From NCBI GenBank assembly GCA_021325365.1, contig JAJPHF010000016.1, positions 62,001-126,000 of the forward strand: a DNA stretch of 64,000 nt, written 5' to 3'. A program made the position numbers and the translations under genes. The notes below the pieces were generated by a model that had not been told where the DNA came from, searched no databases, and saw nothing but the letters and a program-made list of their open reading frames with translations. This document shows, piece by piece, positions 8,884 through 17,749 of the stretch. The DNA is from Pseudomonadota bacterium (GTDB lineage: Bacteria; Chloroflexota; UBA6077; JAJPHF01). Within the stretch, counting starts at the first letter, position 1; each line of letters begins with the position of its first letter.

Positions 8884-9924
8884 CTACTCTGCCGTCAGGC
8901 CAAGGAAGGCGGCGGCGTTGGCGCCGGCGATGCGGGCGCGGTCGGCAGGGGCGAGGGGCAGCGCGCGCACGTGGGCCACGGCGTCGTCCAACACCCGCGG
9001 GCTACCGCCGACGGGGTAGTCGCTGCCGAGCGCGAGGCGGGCCGGCCCGAGGCGCGCGGCGGCCCAGCCGATCTCCAGCGGGCTCCAGGTGAACGAGGGC
9101 GCCGTGTCGAACAGCAGCCGCTCCAGCCCCCGCCGCGTGCGCTCGCGGACGGCCTCGCCCGCACCCGGCCGCGCTACGCCCGCCACACGGCCGACGTGCA
9201 GGAAGAAGCCCCCGCCCAGATGAGGGATCAGTACGCGCAGCCCAGGCAGCTCGTCCAGCAGGCCACTGGCGAGCAGCCGCGCCGCGACCAGGCAGCTATC
9301 GAACGAGCGCCCGATCGTGCGGTAGAGCTGATATGGGCGCAGCGCCCGATTCTCGGCCGGCGCGCCGGCGGCGTGGACGACGACGGGCATCGCCAGCGCG
9401 GCGGCCTGGCGCAGCAGGGGCCGGAAGGCCTCGTCGTCGGGATAGGCGCCCTGGAAATTAGTCGTGATGCAGACGGCGCGCAGCCCGAGGCCCCGCGCAC
9501 GCTCCAGCTCCGCCAACGTGCCGTCGTCGCCGCACGGCGGCACGTGCGCCAGCCCCACGAAGCGGTGCGGGTGCTGGCGCTGGAGGTCGGCGTAGGCGTC
9601 GTTCAGCACGCGCGCCGCGGGCAGGGTCAGCCAGGAGGGGAAACAGGCGGCAGACAGCACCGCCACGTCGACGCCCGCGGCGTCCATGTCCGCGAGCTGC
9701 ACGTCGGCGCGGCACCAGCGCTCGGGCGTAACGGTCAAGCCTTCGAGCCCGTCCGGATCGTAGATGCCCAGCCGTCCGTCGGCGCCTCGCTCGGCGCGAT
9801 ACCCAGGCGGCAAGAACCGCTCGACGTGATCCACTAGCTCCCGCGGCAGCCAGTGGTGGTGCGCGTCGACGACGGGGCGCCCGAGGTTGGGCGCCTCGTC
9901 ATCGGCCGGCTCGCGCGCGCTCAT
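8884..9924 (-). CDS. amidohydrolase_2 / ACMSD-like metal-dependent hydrolase or decarboxylase
   Basis: 346-aa TIM-barrel protein. The complete one-metal ligand set of the ACMSD/gamma-resorcylate decarboxylase group is visible: H22-x-H24 in DAHHHW, H184, H235 (IPHLGGGF) and D302 (GSDYPVGG). This group hydrolyses lactones or non-oxidatively decarboxylates aromatic and muconate acids. Cytosolic. It is the last gene of a loose minus-strand group with the DapA-like aldolase and a signal-less PBP-fold protein, 159 bp downstream of the latter, which suggests a shared catabolic pathway. Substrate unknown. Confidence 0.85.
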   Translation of the reverse strand: MSAREPADDEAPNLGRPVVDAHHHWLPRELVDHVERFLPPGYRAERGADGRLGIYDPDGLEGLTVTPERWCRADVQLADMDAAGVDVAVLSAACFPSWLTLPAARVLNDAYADLQRQHPHRFVGLAHVPPCGDDGTLAELERARGLGLRAVCITTNFQGAYPDDEAFRPLLRQAAALAMPVVVHAAGAPAENRALRPYQLYRTIGRSFDSCLVAARLLASGLLDELPGLRVLIPHLGGGFFLHVGRVAGVARPGAGEAVRERTRRGLERLLFDTAPSFTWSPLEIGWAAARLGPARLALGSDYPVGGSPRVLDDAVAHVRALPLAPADRARIAGANAAAFLGLTAE

Positions 9925-9955
9925 GTGGCCCCTCTTACGCTGCCGTGTGGCGGGA

Positions 9956-10036
9956 TGCCCTCACCCCAGCCCTCTCCCAGGGGGAGAGGGGGCAGATCGG
10001 TCTCACTCTGGCTCTTTCCCAGGGAGAGAGGGGGCT
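9956..10036. repeat. pair of CCCTCTCCC..GGGAGAGGG hairpins
   Basis: Two consecutive imperfect hairpins (CCCTCTCCCAGGGGGAGAGGG near 9970-9990; CTCTTTCCCAGGGAGAGAGGG near 10012-10032) fill the gap between two minus-strand genes. They belong to the short dispersed palindromes common in many GC-rich genomes and may attenuate transcription. Confidence 0.55.
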
Positions 10037-10083
10037 CCGCCGATGTGCCTTCAGCGCCGCGCTTTGCCAGGATCGGGACAGCG

Positions 10084-11091
10084 TCAGATAACGGGGTTTA
10101 CGTCCGGGTTCTTGGCCATGTGCGCGCCGTCGTACAGCTCGTCGATGTAGCCTTCGTCGTCAATCGAGCGCAGGTAGCTCGTGTCCCACGTCTCGAACGG
10201 GCCGATGAAGTTGACGTTCGGGTTGTGCGCCACGTCGAGGTTGTAGACGTTCCACACGGCGAGCGGGTGCGGGTACGGCTTCGGGCTCAGCAGTTTCGCC
10301 CAGCCGGCGTGCAGGTGCTCGATCTCGTCGGCGCTCTGGATGCCGATCACGGGCGCCAGCGAGCGCTCCAGGATCTCGCACACGCGGCTCTTCTGCTTCT
10401 TGAAGAAGTGGATCGCATCGATCATGGACTTGAGGAAGGCGATGGTGGTGTCCTCGTTCTCCAGGATCCACTCCCGGTTCGAGCACATCGTCGCGTTGTG
10501 AATCACCGGCACGCTCGGAATGGGCAGGTAGTGCAGCCCCAGCTTCTCTCCCTGTAGGTCGAACGGGATGTCCACCTGGCACGCGGCGCCCTCGCCGCGC
10601 GCCACCTTCTCGACAGCCTGGCGGTTCACGTCCGTGTCGTGGCTGTCCAGGCTTACGAATTCGATGGCGTCGAGGTTGGCGCCACCCACTTGCAGCGAGT
10701 GCTTCAGGTTGCCGAACACGCACGGCGCGCGGTCGGCCACGATCACCTTCTGGCCCTCCAGGTCCTTCGCCGAATTGAAGCCTTCCCGCGCCACCACGCG
10801 GTCGTCCCAGTCGTTCTGGGCCTGCGCGACGTAGACGAGCCGCTTGTCGCCTCGCGCGCGGTACACGTAGGGCTCGTGGTGCAGCCCGCTCAGGAACTGA
10901 TACGTACCGTTGAGCAGGAGGGGCGAGCGCTCCTTCATGCCGATGACGCTGCCGTCGGGGAGCGGCACGTTGCACACGTCCACGACCAGCTCGAAGCCGT
11001 GCTTCTGGGTCACGCCCGAGTCGCGCCACACCGAGTGCAGCGGCATGTGGGAGATGATGCTGCAGAGCATCTTCACCTGTGGCTGGACCAT
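10084..11091 (-). CDS. periplasmic-binding-fold protein without signal peptide (NMT1/Pht5-like)
   Basis: 335 aa starting at the ATG at 11091, after GGAAGGAG. There is no hydrophobic N-terminal segment or lipobox, so it appears cytosolic although its fold is that of NMT1/THI5-type binding proteins. It shares with the protein at 47630-48610 a mid-C-terminal segment (FLKSMIDAIHFFKKQ versus AVLKATMMGIHFFKTQ) and a C-terminal W-D-x(3)-LR-x(3)-(E/D)-(S/E)-G-(F/Y)-(V/I)-D-(K/E)-LY pattern. 4,5-dihydroxyphthalate decarboxylase (Pht5) is a known cytosolic enzyme with this kind of fold, so an enzymatic role, possibly decarboxylation, is inferred. It lies between the DapA-like aldolase and the ACMSD-like gene on the same strand. 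Confidence 0.75.
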   Translation of the reverse strand: MVQPQVKMLCSIISHMPLHSVWRDSGVTQKHGFELVVDVCNVPLPDGSVIGMKERSPLLLNGTYQFLSGLHHEPYVYRARGDKRLVYVAQAQNDWDDRVVAREGFNSAKDLEGQKVIVADRAPCVFGNLKHSLQVGGANLDAIEFVSLDSHDTDVNRQAVEKVARGEGAACQVDIPFDLQGEKLGLHYLPIPSVPVIHNATMCSNREWILENEDTTIAFLKSMIDAIHFFKKQKSRVCEILERSLAPVIGIQSADEIEHLHAGWAKLLSPKPYPHPLAVWNVYNLDVAHNPNVNFIGPFETWDTSYLRSIDDEGYIDELYDGAHMAKNPDVNPVI

Positions 11092-11164
11092 CTTCGTTGC
11101 TCCTTCCAATCCCCGCTTGCGCTCGCTGCCTCCTCGCCGTCGAGGTTTGAGGGATGAGAGGGGC

Positions 11165-11280
11165 GTCGGGGGACACCCCCAAACCCCCGCAGGGGATTTC
11201 CCCTGCGCCCCCGGATGCGGCATTGGGGGCGCCCTCCACGCGGGCGGCACAGCCGGAGTTCCCCTGCGCCCCCGGAGGCG
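11165..11280. repeat. GC-rich direct and inverted repeats
   Basis: The 18-mer TTCCCCTGCGCCCCCGGA occurs at 11198-11215 and again at 11259-11276. The left part is a GGGGGACACCCCC / CCCCCGCAGGGG hairpin cluster. It lies between two minus-strand genes and may attenuate or terminate read-through. No ORF with a ribosome site is visible. Confidence 0.6.
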
Positions 11281-11282
11281 GC

Positions 11283-12263
11283 TTACATGACGCTACCAGC
11301 CGCCGCGTACTTCTGGCAGAGCTGCGCCCAGCGGCGACCGCACTCGCGCGCCTGCTCGGCGTATTCCTCCGGCATCACGTCGTAGGGCGGCCGCACCGGG
11401 CCGGCCTTGCAGTAGCCCGCGGCGTCGATGCGAATCTTCTCCAGCTGGATGTTGTACGACGCGAAGACCTCGGGCGACTCGATGATGTGGTCGACCGGCT
11501 GGCCGGCCCAGGCGCAGTCGTCCGAAATTTGCTTGGCGCGCGCCATGTCGCCGCTCAGCAGCGCGTCCATCAGCGCCACGACCGGCTGCGGCCCCATCGA
11601 GGCCGCGGTGGCCCAGCAAGCCGTCGTCGTGGCGGGCGACAGCTCGGCGAAGCGATAGACGAAGCCCTCGTTCGGCACGTAGTTGATGCGGTCACCACTG
11701 GCTGCCAGGCACGCGGGGAGCATCTTGGCGTTGGAGTACTTGGCGGCCATGACCGTCGGCGCCTGACGCGCGACCGCGCCCCAGAACTCCGGGCTGAAGT
11801 CGAAACGGAACGCCCGCGCGTTCGCGTAGACCATGATCGCCAAGTCGGGGAAGACCTCGCTCATCTCGGCGTAGTACTTCACGGCCATCTCGGTCGTGCA
11901 GGGCTGCCACATCGGCAGGCCGAGCAGCGTGCCGTCGGCGCCGCGCTCGCGCACGAAGCGCATGCGCTTCACCGCTGCCTGCCCGCCGAGCGCCGTCGTG
12001 CCGATGAACGTGGGCACGCGCTTGTTCACGGTCGCCAGCACGCAGTCCACGAACGCCTCGTAGTCCGCCTGCGTGAGCGTGGCGCACTCGCCCGTCGTGC
12101 CCAGCGCGATGATGCCCGTGGTGCCGTCGCGCAGCAGCTGGTCCACGACGCGCGCCGTCTCCCCTAGGTCGACGGTGTCCGTCGCGTCGAGGCGCTCGGC
12201 GCCCGGCTTCGCGGGCGTGGGAATGATGGCATACATACCTCGGATGTCTGGCGCGCGCAGCAT
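11283..12263 (-). CDS. DapA-family class I aldolase/lyase
   Basis: 326 aa, dihydrodipicolinate synthase superfamily. Visible motifs are GTTGE at 55-59, the catalytic tyrosine Y146 (MVYANAR) and the Schiff-base lysine K175 (AAKYSNAK). The last 60 residues carry an extension beyond plain DapA, as in hydratase-aldolases of aromatic degradation (NahE-type) and related pyruvate lyases. A catabolic pyruvate aldolase/hydratase is more likely than lysine synthesis, given the surrounding catabolic genes. The start at 12263 is chosen because GGAGG precedes it and the promoter lies at 12314-12342. It heads the minus-strand group down to 8884. Confidence 0.87.
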   Translation of the reverse strand: MLRAPDIRGMYAIIPTPAKPGAERLDATDTVDLGETARVVDQLLRDGTTGIIALGTTGECATLTQADYEAFVDCVLATVNKRVPTFIGTTALGGQAAVKRMRFVRERGADGTLLGLPMWQPCTTEMAVKYYAEMSEVFPDLAIMVYANARAFRFDFSPEFWGAVARQAPTVMAAKYSNAKMLPACLAASGDRINYVPNEGFVYRFAELSPATTTACWATAASMGPQPVVALMDALLSGDMARAKQISDDCAWAGQPVDHIIESPEVFASYNIQLEKIRIDAAGYCKAGPVRPPYDVMPEEYAEQARECGRRWAQLCQKYAAAGSVM

Positions 12264-12313
12264 GTGTCCTCCGACCGCACTCGCGTATCCCACCGCGTTC
12301 GCGTCCTGCCGCG

Positions 12314-12342
12314 ACTGTAGCCCTCGTGGGGCGGCGCGTCAA
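12314..12342 (-). promoter_or_regulatory. sigma-70-type promoter of the DapA-like gene
   Basis: On the minus strand, TTGACG (12337-12342), a 17-bp spacer and TACAGT (12314-12319). The ATG is about 50 nt downstream. The -35 lies only 14 bp from the -35 of the divergent promoter at 12357. Confidence 0.65.
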
Positions 12343-12356
12343 GGATCGCCGCCAAA

Positions 12357-12386
12357 TTGACCGGCGCCCGAGGCCAATGGTAAGGT
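12357..12386 (+). promoter_or_regulatory. sigma-70-type promoter of the HpaB-like gene
   Basis: TTGACC (12357-12362), an 18-bp spacer and TGgTAAGGT with an extended -10. The ATG is 91 nt beyond. Back-to-back -35 boxes with the minus-strand promoter suggest one shared control site. Confidence 0.5.
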
Positions 12387-12476
12387 CCCGCGAAGAGAGC
12401 GGGGCGAGACGGGCGCGGGGCGGCAGCCACCCCACCCGAGTGCGGCCGACGCGGTGTGGACGAGCGGGGGGGAGCG

Positions 12477-13922
12477 ATGACGACGTTGCTGACTCGGGGT
12501 ACCGGCGCCATGAGCGGGGCGGCGTACCTGGAGAGCCTGCGCGACGGCCGCGAGGTGTGGCTGGCGGGCGAGCGGGTAGCCGACGTGACGACGCATCCGG
12601 CGTTCGCGCGCGTCTGCCAGTCGCTGGCCGCCGGCTACGACCAGCAGCTCGCCCCCGCGACCCGCGACGTGATGACCTACGCGCTGCCCGATGGTCGCCG
12701 CGTCTCGTACTCCTACCTGCTGCCCACCTCGCGCGAGGAGCTGCTGCAGCGGCGGCGCAACGCGGAGATGTGGGCGACCGCCACCTTCGGCATGGTGGGC
12801 CGCTTTCCCGACTTCTGCGCCGCCCTGGTAGTGGGGCTATACGACGTGCGCGAGGAGCTGGCCGCCATACGCCCGGAGTTCGCGGCCAACGTCGTCGCCT
12901 ATCATCGCTTCGCGCAGGAGCACGATCTGTCGTTGTCGCACGCGCTGCACGACCCGACGCTCGACAAGAGCCTGCGGCCGGAGCAGGACCCCGACCGCTG
13001 CATCCGCATCGTGGCCGAGCGCGACGACGGCATCGTCGTGCGGGGCGCGCGGCCCCTGACCACGTTCACGCCGTTCTCCAACGAGATCCTGGTCTACCCG
13101 ATGGCCATCCTGAACGAGCGCGAGGTGGAGTTCGCCGTTTGGTTCGCCGTGCCGATCGCGACGCCGGGGCTGAAGGTGCTGTGCCGGGAGACGTACACGC
13201 GGCACCGCGACACGTTCGACCACCCGCTGTCGGTGCGCTTCGACGAGCAGGACGCCACGGTGATCTTCGACGACGTGGTCGTGCCGTGGGAGCGCGTCTT
13301 TCTGGCCTACGACCCGCTGCGGGCGAACGCGCTGCGGCTGCCGCTGTTCAAGTGGGCGGGCTACTCCAGCCTGACCCGGCTGCTCGTCAAGCTCGACCTG
13401 ATGATCGGCACGGCGCACCTGATGGCGGCCACGTCGGGCGCCGACAAGAGTCCGCATGTCCAGGAAGAGCTGGGCGAGCTAATCATGTACACGGAGATGT
13501 GCCGCTCGGCGCTGCGCGGCGCGGAGTTCGACGCCTACACGACGCCGGGCGGCCTGACGGCGCCGGCGAACGTCTACCATATCCGGTCGTTCATGGCCTG
13601 GGCGTCGGAGCGCTTCGTGGACCTGGTGCGCCACGTGGGCACGAGCGCGCAGCTCGGCACGCCGATGGCCGCCGACTTCGACGTGCCGGAGCTGCAGCCG
13701 CTGGTCGAGCGCTACTTCCACGGCCGCGGCGTGACGGCGCGCGAGCGCGTGAAGCTCTGCAAGCTGGCGTGGGAGCTGACGGGCGACTCGTTCGCGGGAC
13801 GCCAGGTCCTGTACGAGCGGCTGCACCACGGCGACCCCGTCCGCAACGTGGGGATCGTCTACCAGGATTACGACAAGTCCCGCGCCGTAGCGCTCGTGGA
13901 GCGGCTGCTGGCGCTAGAGTGA
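12477..13922 (+). CDS. 4-hydroxyphenylacetate 3-monooxygenase (HpaB)-family oxygenase
   Basis: 481 aa, the length of the HpaB/PvcC family: flavin-dependent two-component monooxygenases with an acyl-CoA-dehydrogenase-like fold that ortho-hydroxylate phenols using FADH2 from a separate reductase. Visible family segments are an N-terminal YLESLRDGREVWLAGERV, GRFPDF near residue 115 and a VPWERVFLAYD block in the second half. The related 4-hydroxybutyryl-CoA dehydratases carry an Fe-S cluster that I do not see here. The ATG at 12477 follows GGGGGGAG; the upstream GTG at 12456 lacks a site. No HpaC-type flavin reductase is in the window. It is divergent from the aldolase group and probably co-regulated with it. 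Confidence 0.9.
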   Translation: MTTLLTRGTGAMSGAAYLESLRDGREVWLAGERVADVTTHPAFARVCQSLAAGYDQQLAPATRDVMTYALPDGRRVSYSYLLPTSREELLQRRRNAEMWATATFGMVGRFPDFCAALVVGLYDVREELAAIRPEFAANVVAYHRFAQEHDLSLSHALHDPTLDKSLRPEQDPDRCIRIVAERDDGIVVRGARPLTTFTPFSNEILVYPMAILNEREVEFAVWFAVPIATPGLKVLCRETYTRHRDTFDHPLSVRFDEQDATVIFDDVVVPWERVFLAYDPLRANALRLPLFKWAGYSSLTRLLVKLDLMIGTAHLMAATSGADKSPHVQEELGELIMYTEMCRSALRGAEFDAYTTPGGLTAPANVYHIRSFMAWASERFVDLVRHVGTSAQLGTPMAADFDVPELQPLVERYFHGRGVTARERVKLCKLAWELTGDSFAGRQVLYERLHHGDPVRNVGIVYQDYDKSRAVALVERLLALE

Positions 13923-13935
13923 CCTAACCCCCCGG

Positions 13936-13962
13936 CCCCCCTTCCCTCTCAAGGAAGGGGGG
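13936..13962. terminator. hairpin between convergent genes
   Basis: CCCCCCTTCC and GGAAGGGGGG form a perfect 10-bp stem with the 7-nt loop CTCTCAA, 14 bp after the HpaB-like stop. It can serve both strands. A second C/G-rich stretch to about 14016 looks like a degenerate copy. Confidence 0.55.
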
Positions 13963-14024
13963 AGCCACCCCGGCCTCCTCCCCCCTTCCCACATTGGGAC
14001 GGGGACAGGGGTAGGTTCTCCGCG

Positions 14025-14744
14025 CTAAAACTCGCGCAGCAGGCGGCCGTAGCCGCTGATCCGGTCCTGTATGCCGCAGGCGCGGAGGGCTTCCCAGACG
14101 ATGGCCTGGCCGGCGGTGACGACGTTGACGCCGAACTCCTGCTCCAGCGCCTCGATATTGGCGGCCATCGGCCAGTGGGGCGAGGAGCAGTGCAAGGTAT
14201 CGGCGTCGGGGTTGTCGCGCAGGATCGCGCGGCCCAGCTCCAGTGTGTCTTCGGCGGCGAGCGGCTTGCCGTACATGGCGCTGCCCGTGCCGCGCACGTC
14301 CAGGACGGTGCAGCCCAGGCGCCGCATCTCCTCGACGTGGCCGGCGTTGCGGCCGGCCGCGGCGCCGGGGCTGAGCACGACGACCTGCTTCGCCCCCAGC
14401 GCCTCAAGCGCGTGGTTTTGGCACAGCAGGCTGGCCGTCACGGGCACGTCGCAGTCCTCCTGCACCGCGCGCGCCAGCTCCTCGACGCTCGCGTAGCCCG
14501 AGGCGAGGTTCACCGGCACGCCGCCCAGCACGATCACGTCCACACCGGCGCGCGCCATCTCCCGCGCTGCCCCTAGCGCCTGGGCGGCGCTCTGGCGCAG
14601 CTCCTCGGGTGTGCCCTGCCAGACACTCGCCGTGGCCGTGACGAGCGTTACGCCCTCGGGCACCATCTTGTAGAAGTCGTAGGGGAAAATCTCCGCCAGG
14701 AACACCGGGCAGGTGTACCCGATCCGGGCGCGCGTGCCGTACAT
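14025..14744 (-). CDS. Asp/Glu racemase superfamily, arylmalonate-decarboxylase-like
   Basis: 239 aa from the ATG at 14744, which GGAGGGG precedes closely; the upstream GTG at 14804 has no site. The fold is that of Asp/Glu racemase, maleate isomerase and arylmalonate decarboxylase. Racemases need two cysteines. Here the first position is Gly (G74-G75) and only the second Cys (C176, in LHCSSPH) is kept. That is the arrangement of arylmalonate decarboxylase (G74, C188), which cleaves a malonate carboxylate without cofactor. A decarboxylase or isomerase of a dicarboxylic acid is inferred. It is the last gene of the 21590-14025 minus-strand operon, 63 bp after the SBP stop. Confidence 0.8.
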   Translation of the reverse strand: MYGTRARIGYTCPVFLAEIFPYDFYKMVPEGVTLVTATASVWQGTPEELRQSAAQALGAAREMARAGVDVIVLGGVPVNLASGYASVEELARAVQEDCDVPVTASLLCQNHALEALGAKQVVVLSPGAAAGRNAGHVEEMRRLGCTVLDVRGTGSAMYGKPLAAEDTLELGRAILRDNPDADTLHCSSPHWPMAANIEALEQEFGVNVVTAGQAIVWEALRACGIQDRISGYGRLLREF

Positions 14745-14807
14745 TGTCCCCTCCAGGCCGGCGCCCTGAGCGCGGGCCGCGCTACTCACGTCTTCCCGAA
14801 TCACGGG

Positions 14808-15980
14808 TCAGTTGGCGAACAGCTCCTTGAGCAACGTCATCAGCTCGGGCGGCGGGACGGCGTAGTCCTCGGGGGAGCTGTCGACGTAGCGGACGCCGGG
14901 CTTCGGGACCAGCTCGGGCGGCAGGTAGTCGGTCGGCACGTCGAGGCGGCGGCTGGCCATGACGACCGCGCTCTCGAAGGCGGTCTGGCCCGCTTTGGAG
15001 AGGAGCCAGTTCACGAACACTTTGGCCGCGTTGGGGTGCGGCGCCTGGTTTAGCAGCATCAGGCTGCCCGGCCCGGCGCTCAGCTCGGCGCCATAGTCCT
15101 TGAACTCGACCACGGAGCCAATGGTCAGCCCTTCCTGTTGGAGCTGTTGCACCATCGACTGCTGCGGGTTGAAGTGGATAGCATAGCGACCACGGGCAAT
15201 CCACTCGACGAGCCGCCGGCGGTCGTGGTCCACGACACCCAGCTGGGCTCGCAGCGCGCGGATGTAGGCCTCGCCTTTCTCGGGCCCCATGACGAACCAG
15301 ACGAAGCGAAAGCGGGTGAGCGGCAGGCCCCCGCTCAGCGGGTCCTCCAACGCGATGCGGCCCTTCCACTTCGGATCGAGCAGCTTGTCGAGACTGTTCA
15401 CCTCGTCGGCGCGCACCTGGCGGGGATCGTAGATGAGCGCCATCTGAGGCGTGCCGCTGAACACCAGGTCGAGGGCGCCTTCGGTGTCGGCGAAGTAGAG
15501 GCGGCCGTCGCGCCAGTTAGCAGGGTCGGTGACTTCGGGCAGGATGAGCGCCGGGGGCAGCGGGTCGAGCGCGCCCGCGGCCTTCATCTGCGTGAGCGCC
15601 ACCGCGGTACCGGCGATGAATACGTCGGTGGAGTAGACGCCGGCGCGGCGCTCGGCCTCCAGCTTGACGGCCTGGTCGGGGCTTGGTCCGCCCGACCACT
15701 CGACGGTGATGTCGGGGAACTGAGCGCGGAAGGCGTCGAGCACGCTCTGGCGCAGCCGATCGCCCGGCGGCGCGAGCACCACGACGGTCCCCTCTTGCTT
15801 CGCCGCGGCCACCGTGCGATCCCACTCAGCCTGCCAGGCGGGAGCGGGCTCGGCCGAGCCGTCGTCACCGGGCGCCGGCGGGCCGGGAGCGGCAGGCACG
15901 GCGGGGCGCGCGGCCGCCGGCGCGCAGGCGAATGCCGTCAGACACAGGAGTAGCAGCAGACCATGCCGCGTCCCTCGCAT
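14808..15980 (-). CDS. family-1 (Fe3+/thiamine/polyamine-type) extracellular solute-binding lipoprotein
   Basis: 390 aa. A short Arg-containing n-region, a Leu-rich core and a weak lipobox (AFAC) at about residue 20 are followed by an Ala/Pro linker. The binding domain is of the SBP_bac_6 type (VVVLAPPGDRLRQ near the start), as in AfuA/FbpA, PotD and ThiB. It is clearly paralogous to the SBP at 20388-21590: both have PTDYLPPEL/PTDHIPPEL and end in LPPPELM-type/VPPPELM-type segments followed by LLKE(L/V)F. The ATG at 15980 is chosen because GGGGAGGT precedes it. It sits in the permease operon, so two binding proteins may serve one permease. Confidence 0.88.
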   Translation of the reverse strand: MRGTRHGLLLLLCLTAFACAPAAARPAVPAAPGPPAPGDDGSAEPAPAWQAEWDRTVAAAKQEGTVVVLAPPGDRLRQSVLDAFRAQFPDITVEWSGGPSPDQAVKLEAERRAGVYSTDVFIAGTAVALTQMKAAGALDPLPPALILPEVTDPANWRDGRLYFADTEGALDLVFSGTPQMALIYDPRQVRADEVNSLDKLLDPKWKGRIALEDPLSGGLPLTRFRFVWFVMGPEKGEAYIRALRAQLGVVDHDRRRLVEWIARGRYAIHFNPQQSMVQQLQQEGLTIGSVVEFKDYGAELSAGPGSLMLLNQAPHPNAAKVFVNWLLSKAGQTAFESAVVMASRRLDVPTDYLPPELVPKPGVRYVDSSPEDYAVPPPELMTLLKELFAN

Positions 15981-16049
15981 CGGCCACCTCCCCGCGTCGG
16001 ACGCCACGTGCGAGCCGACCATCGCCGGCCGCAGCCGGACCGCGCTCGC

Positions 16050-17690
16050 CTACAGCTCCCAGCGGCGCACTTTGCCCGGGCGGGCGGCCGTGTTGTCGCC
16101 CCGCTCGACGACGGCCTCGCCGTTGACGACGACCAGCTCGACGCCCGGCGGCTGGCGATGAATCTCGGCGTCGTCCACGTAATAGGGCAGCCGCGGCATG
16201 ACCACGTCGCCGATGGCGTCGGGGTCGAAGACGACCACGTCGGCGGGGCGGCCGGGCGCGAGCACGCCGCGCCGAATGCCGAGCATGGCCGCATTGAAGC
16301 CGGTCAGCTTGTGGACGGCCTCCTCCAGAGTGAGCAGCCCGCGCTCGCGGGTCCAGTAGCCGAGCAGCCGCGCGGGCGTGCCGTACCAGTAGAAGGTGTC
16401 GAGGTGCGCGCCCGCGTCGGTGCCGATGACGGAGTAGGGGCTACGGATCATCTCGCCGAGCACGTCGAGGCTGTGGTTGCGCGCGCCAAGGCGGCAGAAG
16501 CGAGTGGTGCCGTCGTCGGCCTGGAACAGGTCGAGGGCGAAGTCGACCGGCGCCTGGCCCGTCTCCCGGGCGGCGTCGGCCACCAGGCGGCCCTCCCAGC
16601 GACGGTCGGCGTCGCGGGCCACGCGCTTCACCAGCAGCTCGTCCCACAGGCAGGCGGCGCCGCGCTCGGCGGCCGCGGCGCGCAGGCGCTCGCGCAGCGC
16701 CGGATCGGCCAGCCGCTCGCGCAGGGCGTCCGGCTCCTTGGGCAGGTCGTCCCAGGCGGGCACGCCGGCGAGCGGCGCGAAGGTGGCGGCGCGCTGGTTC
16801 TGGATGTGCTGGTAGGGCACGACGACGCCCCACGCGGGACGGCCCTCGGCGTGGAGCTGGGCCAGCGCCTCGGCGCCGCGCCGGCCCGACTGGTCGTCGC
16901 CCGCGGCTTGCGCCCACTCGTTCAGGATCAGCTTCGCGGGCACGTTGTGGGCCAGGTAGTGCAGCTCCGAGCCGGGCTCCATGACGCGGGCGAAGCCGTT
17001 GTACTGGACGATGCCGCCCTGGCGCCCGACGACGCTGGCGAGGGTGAGCATCTCGTTGCGGTCGGCGAAGGTGCTGGGGGTATCGCTGTGGATGAGCGGA
17101 CCGCCGCGCGGACTGCTGGAGAAGCCGATGGCGCCGGCCCGCCAGTAGGCGTCGACGTGATCGACCATCGCCGCCAGCTCGTCCGGCGTGGCGGTGCGCT
17201 TGCCCGCCTCCTCGCCCATCACGGCCAGGCGGATAGGCGAGTGCGGCGCGAAGGCGCCGACGTTGATGCCGACGTTGCCTTCGAGATAGCTCAGGTATTC
17301 CTCGTAGGTCGTCCAGGCGAACTCGGCATCGTCGACGTACTTGTCGAGCACGCGGTGCAGGTAGGCCATCAGGATGTCCCGCGAGGGGCCTTGCGGAGGC
17401 ACCGGGGCGACGGCCGCGCCGCAGTCGCAGATGACCACGGTGGTCACGCCGTAGTTCACGACGGGCTGGCCGGCGGGGTAGCGCTTCACCCAGAAGTCCA
17501 TGTGGGTGTGCGGGTCGATGAAGCCGGGCGCCACGACCTGGCCGTGCGCGTCGATCACGCGGTGGGCGTCGCCGGCCACGTCGCCCACGGCGCGGATCAC
17601 GCCGCCCTCGATGGCCACGCCGCCGCCGCGCCGTGGGGCGCCCGTGCCATCCACGACGGTCGCGTTGCGGATCACCAGATCGTAGGCCAT
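16050..17690 (-). CDS. N-acyl-D-amino-acid deacylase-type amidohydrolase
   Basis: 546 aa, the usual size of D-aminoacylase/dihydroorotase-like amidohydrolases. The N-terminus shows the small beta domain (LVIRNATVVDGTG), then DPHTHMDF with the first metal histidines, and a C-terminal beta domain containing GRPADVVVFDPDAIGD. These enzymes cleave N-acyl bonds of D-amino acids or related amides. The start is strong: AGGAGGT then ATG at 17690. It lies between the HDO-like gene and the second SBP, all on the minus strand, suggesting that imported amides are hydrolysed here. Exact substrate unknown. Confidence 0.9.
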   Translation of the reverse strand: MAYDLVIRNATVVDGTGAPRRGGGVAIEGGVIRAVGDVAGDAHRVIDAHGQVVAPGFIDPHTHMDFWVKRYPAGQPVVNYGVTTVVICDCGAAVAPVPPQGPSRDILMAYLHRVLDKYVDDAEFAWTTYEEYLSYLEGNVGINVGAFAPHSPIRLAVMGEEAGKRTATPDELAAMVDHVDAYWRAGAIGFSSSPRGGPLIHSDTPSTFADRNEMLTLASVVGRQGGIVQYNGFARVMEPGSELHYLAHNVPAKLILNEWAQAAGDDQSGRRGAEALAQLHAEGRPAWGVVVPYQHIQNQRAATFAPLAGVPAWDDLPKEPDALRERLADPALRERLRAAAAERGAACLWDELLVKRVARDADRRWEGRLVADAARETGQAPVDFALDLFQADDGTTRFCRLGARNHSLDVLGEMIRSPYSVIGTDAGAHLDTFYWYGTPARLLGYWTRERGLLTLEEAVHKLTGFNAAMLGIRRGVLAPGRPADVVVFDPDAIGDVVMPRLPYYVDDAEIHRQPPGVELVVVNGEAVVERGDNTAARPGKVRRWEL

Positions 17691-17749
17691 GGCTACCTCC
17701 TCACAATGAATCCGTCGACGCGGCCTGCCAGCCCCGGCGCGGCAGGCGG

